Source: Candidatus Omnitrophota bacterium
GTDB taxonomy: Bacteria > Omnitrophota > Gorgyraeia > Gygaellales > JAHJCI01
DNA: 7,404 nucleotides
Direction: 5' to 3'
Assembly (NCBI GenBank): GCA_018813085.1
Contig: JAHJCI010000056.1
Location: 1-7,404, forward strand
The translations under genes were made by a program, and so were the position numbers. Below the pieces are notes generated by a model. That model saw nothing but the letters and a program-made list of their open reading frames with translations. It did no database searches and had not been told where the DNA came from. Shown here in pieces: positions 7,258-7,404 of this stretch. Position 1 is the first letter of the stretch. The number at the start of each line of letters is the position of its first letter.

Positions 7258-7404
7258 ATTCCTAATCCTAAAGGATAGGCCTTACTAATACCTATTAAAG
7301 GAAGGGCCTTATCACAAGGATAGACCTTTCTAATACCTGTTAAAGGAAGGGTCTTATCACAAGGATAGGCCTTCCTAATACCTGTTAAAGGAAGGGCCTT
7401 ATCG
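7258..7404. repeat. 45-bp tandem repeat, three units plus a degenerate half copy, continuing past the window
   Basis: Units lie at 7271-7315, 7316-7360 and 7361-7404 (the third cut after 44 bases). They differ at only five positions: unit offsets 9, 14, 24, 37 and 44. About 13-20 bases before unit 1 (from 7258) look like a shrunken copy of the unit's second half. Each unit folds into a hairpin. In unit 1 the stem pairs 7274-7285 with 7300-7313, with single-base bulges at 7306 and 7310, one A-G mismatch (7284/7301) and a 14-nt loop. The whole 45 bp is conserved with no variable spacer, so it is not a CRISPR array. All three + strand frames contain stops. Total copy number and what lies beyond cannot be seen. 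Confidence 0.9.

Noticed and set aside
7271..7404. CRISPR array
   Set aside because: The full 45-bp unit is repeated with no variable spacers, and no cas gene is present.

Overview
The window is a mostly ordinary chromosomal segment of a Gram-negative, rod-shaped bacterium with moderate-to-low GC. It holds the 3' part of a shikimate-pathway gene (aroA, running in from the left edge), then a complete five-gene cell-elongation operon mreB-mreC-mreD-mrdA-rodA, then a small outer-membrane-protein gene of the PagL lipid A deacylase type. It ends in a 45-bp tandem repeat that runs off the right edge. All recognised genes are on the + strand. An outer membrane is implied by the PagL-like protein, which has a signal peptide and a C-terminal Phe. 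No taxonomic marker is present. The gene order, A/T-rich starts with poor Shine-Dalgarno sequences and intergenic palindromes would fit a candidate-phylum lineage such as Omnitrophota, but this is a guess.

Layout: 1-915 aroA (5' end outside the window). 916-1189 is a non-coding gap with a perfect 13-bp-arm palindrome (957-985) flanked by two CGCAGAT copies, then two sigma70-like promoters (1058-1086 and 1151-1179) facing mreB. 1190-6549 is the elongasome operon. Gene junctions are 22 nt (mreB/mreC), a 4-nt ATGA overlap (mreC/mreD), 0 nt (mreD/mrdA) and a 4-nt ATGA overlap (mrdA/rodA), so co-transcription and translational coupling are very likely. 6550-6592 is a short gap with an extended -10 promoter, and 6593-7180 is the PagL-like gene. 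7181-7404 has no convincing gene; it holds a GUAA-capped stem-loop and three 45-bp hairpin-forming tandem units.

Together the central genes encode the Rod complex. MreB filaments at the membrane, with MreC and MreD, organise RodA (glycan polymerase) and PBP2 (transpeptidase) to build the lateral wall. The downstream gene would act on lipid A in the outer membrane and appears to have its own promoter.

I do not see a clear undescribed system. The items most worth a second look are: the tandem repeat, where one unit differs by a compensatory A-T for G-C change inside the predicted stem; the unusual N-terminal extension of MreD, with a competing internal TTG start behind a strong SD-like sequence; the flanked intergenic palindrome; a promoter that would make mreB mRNA almost leaderless; and a possible four-ligand metal site in PBP2.
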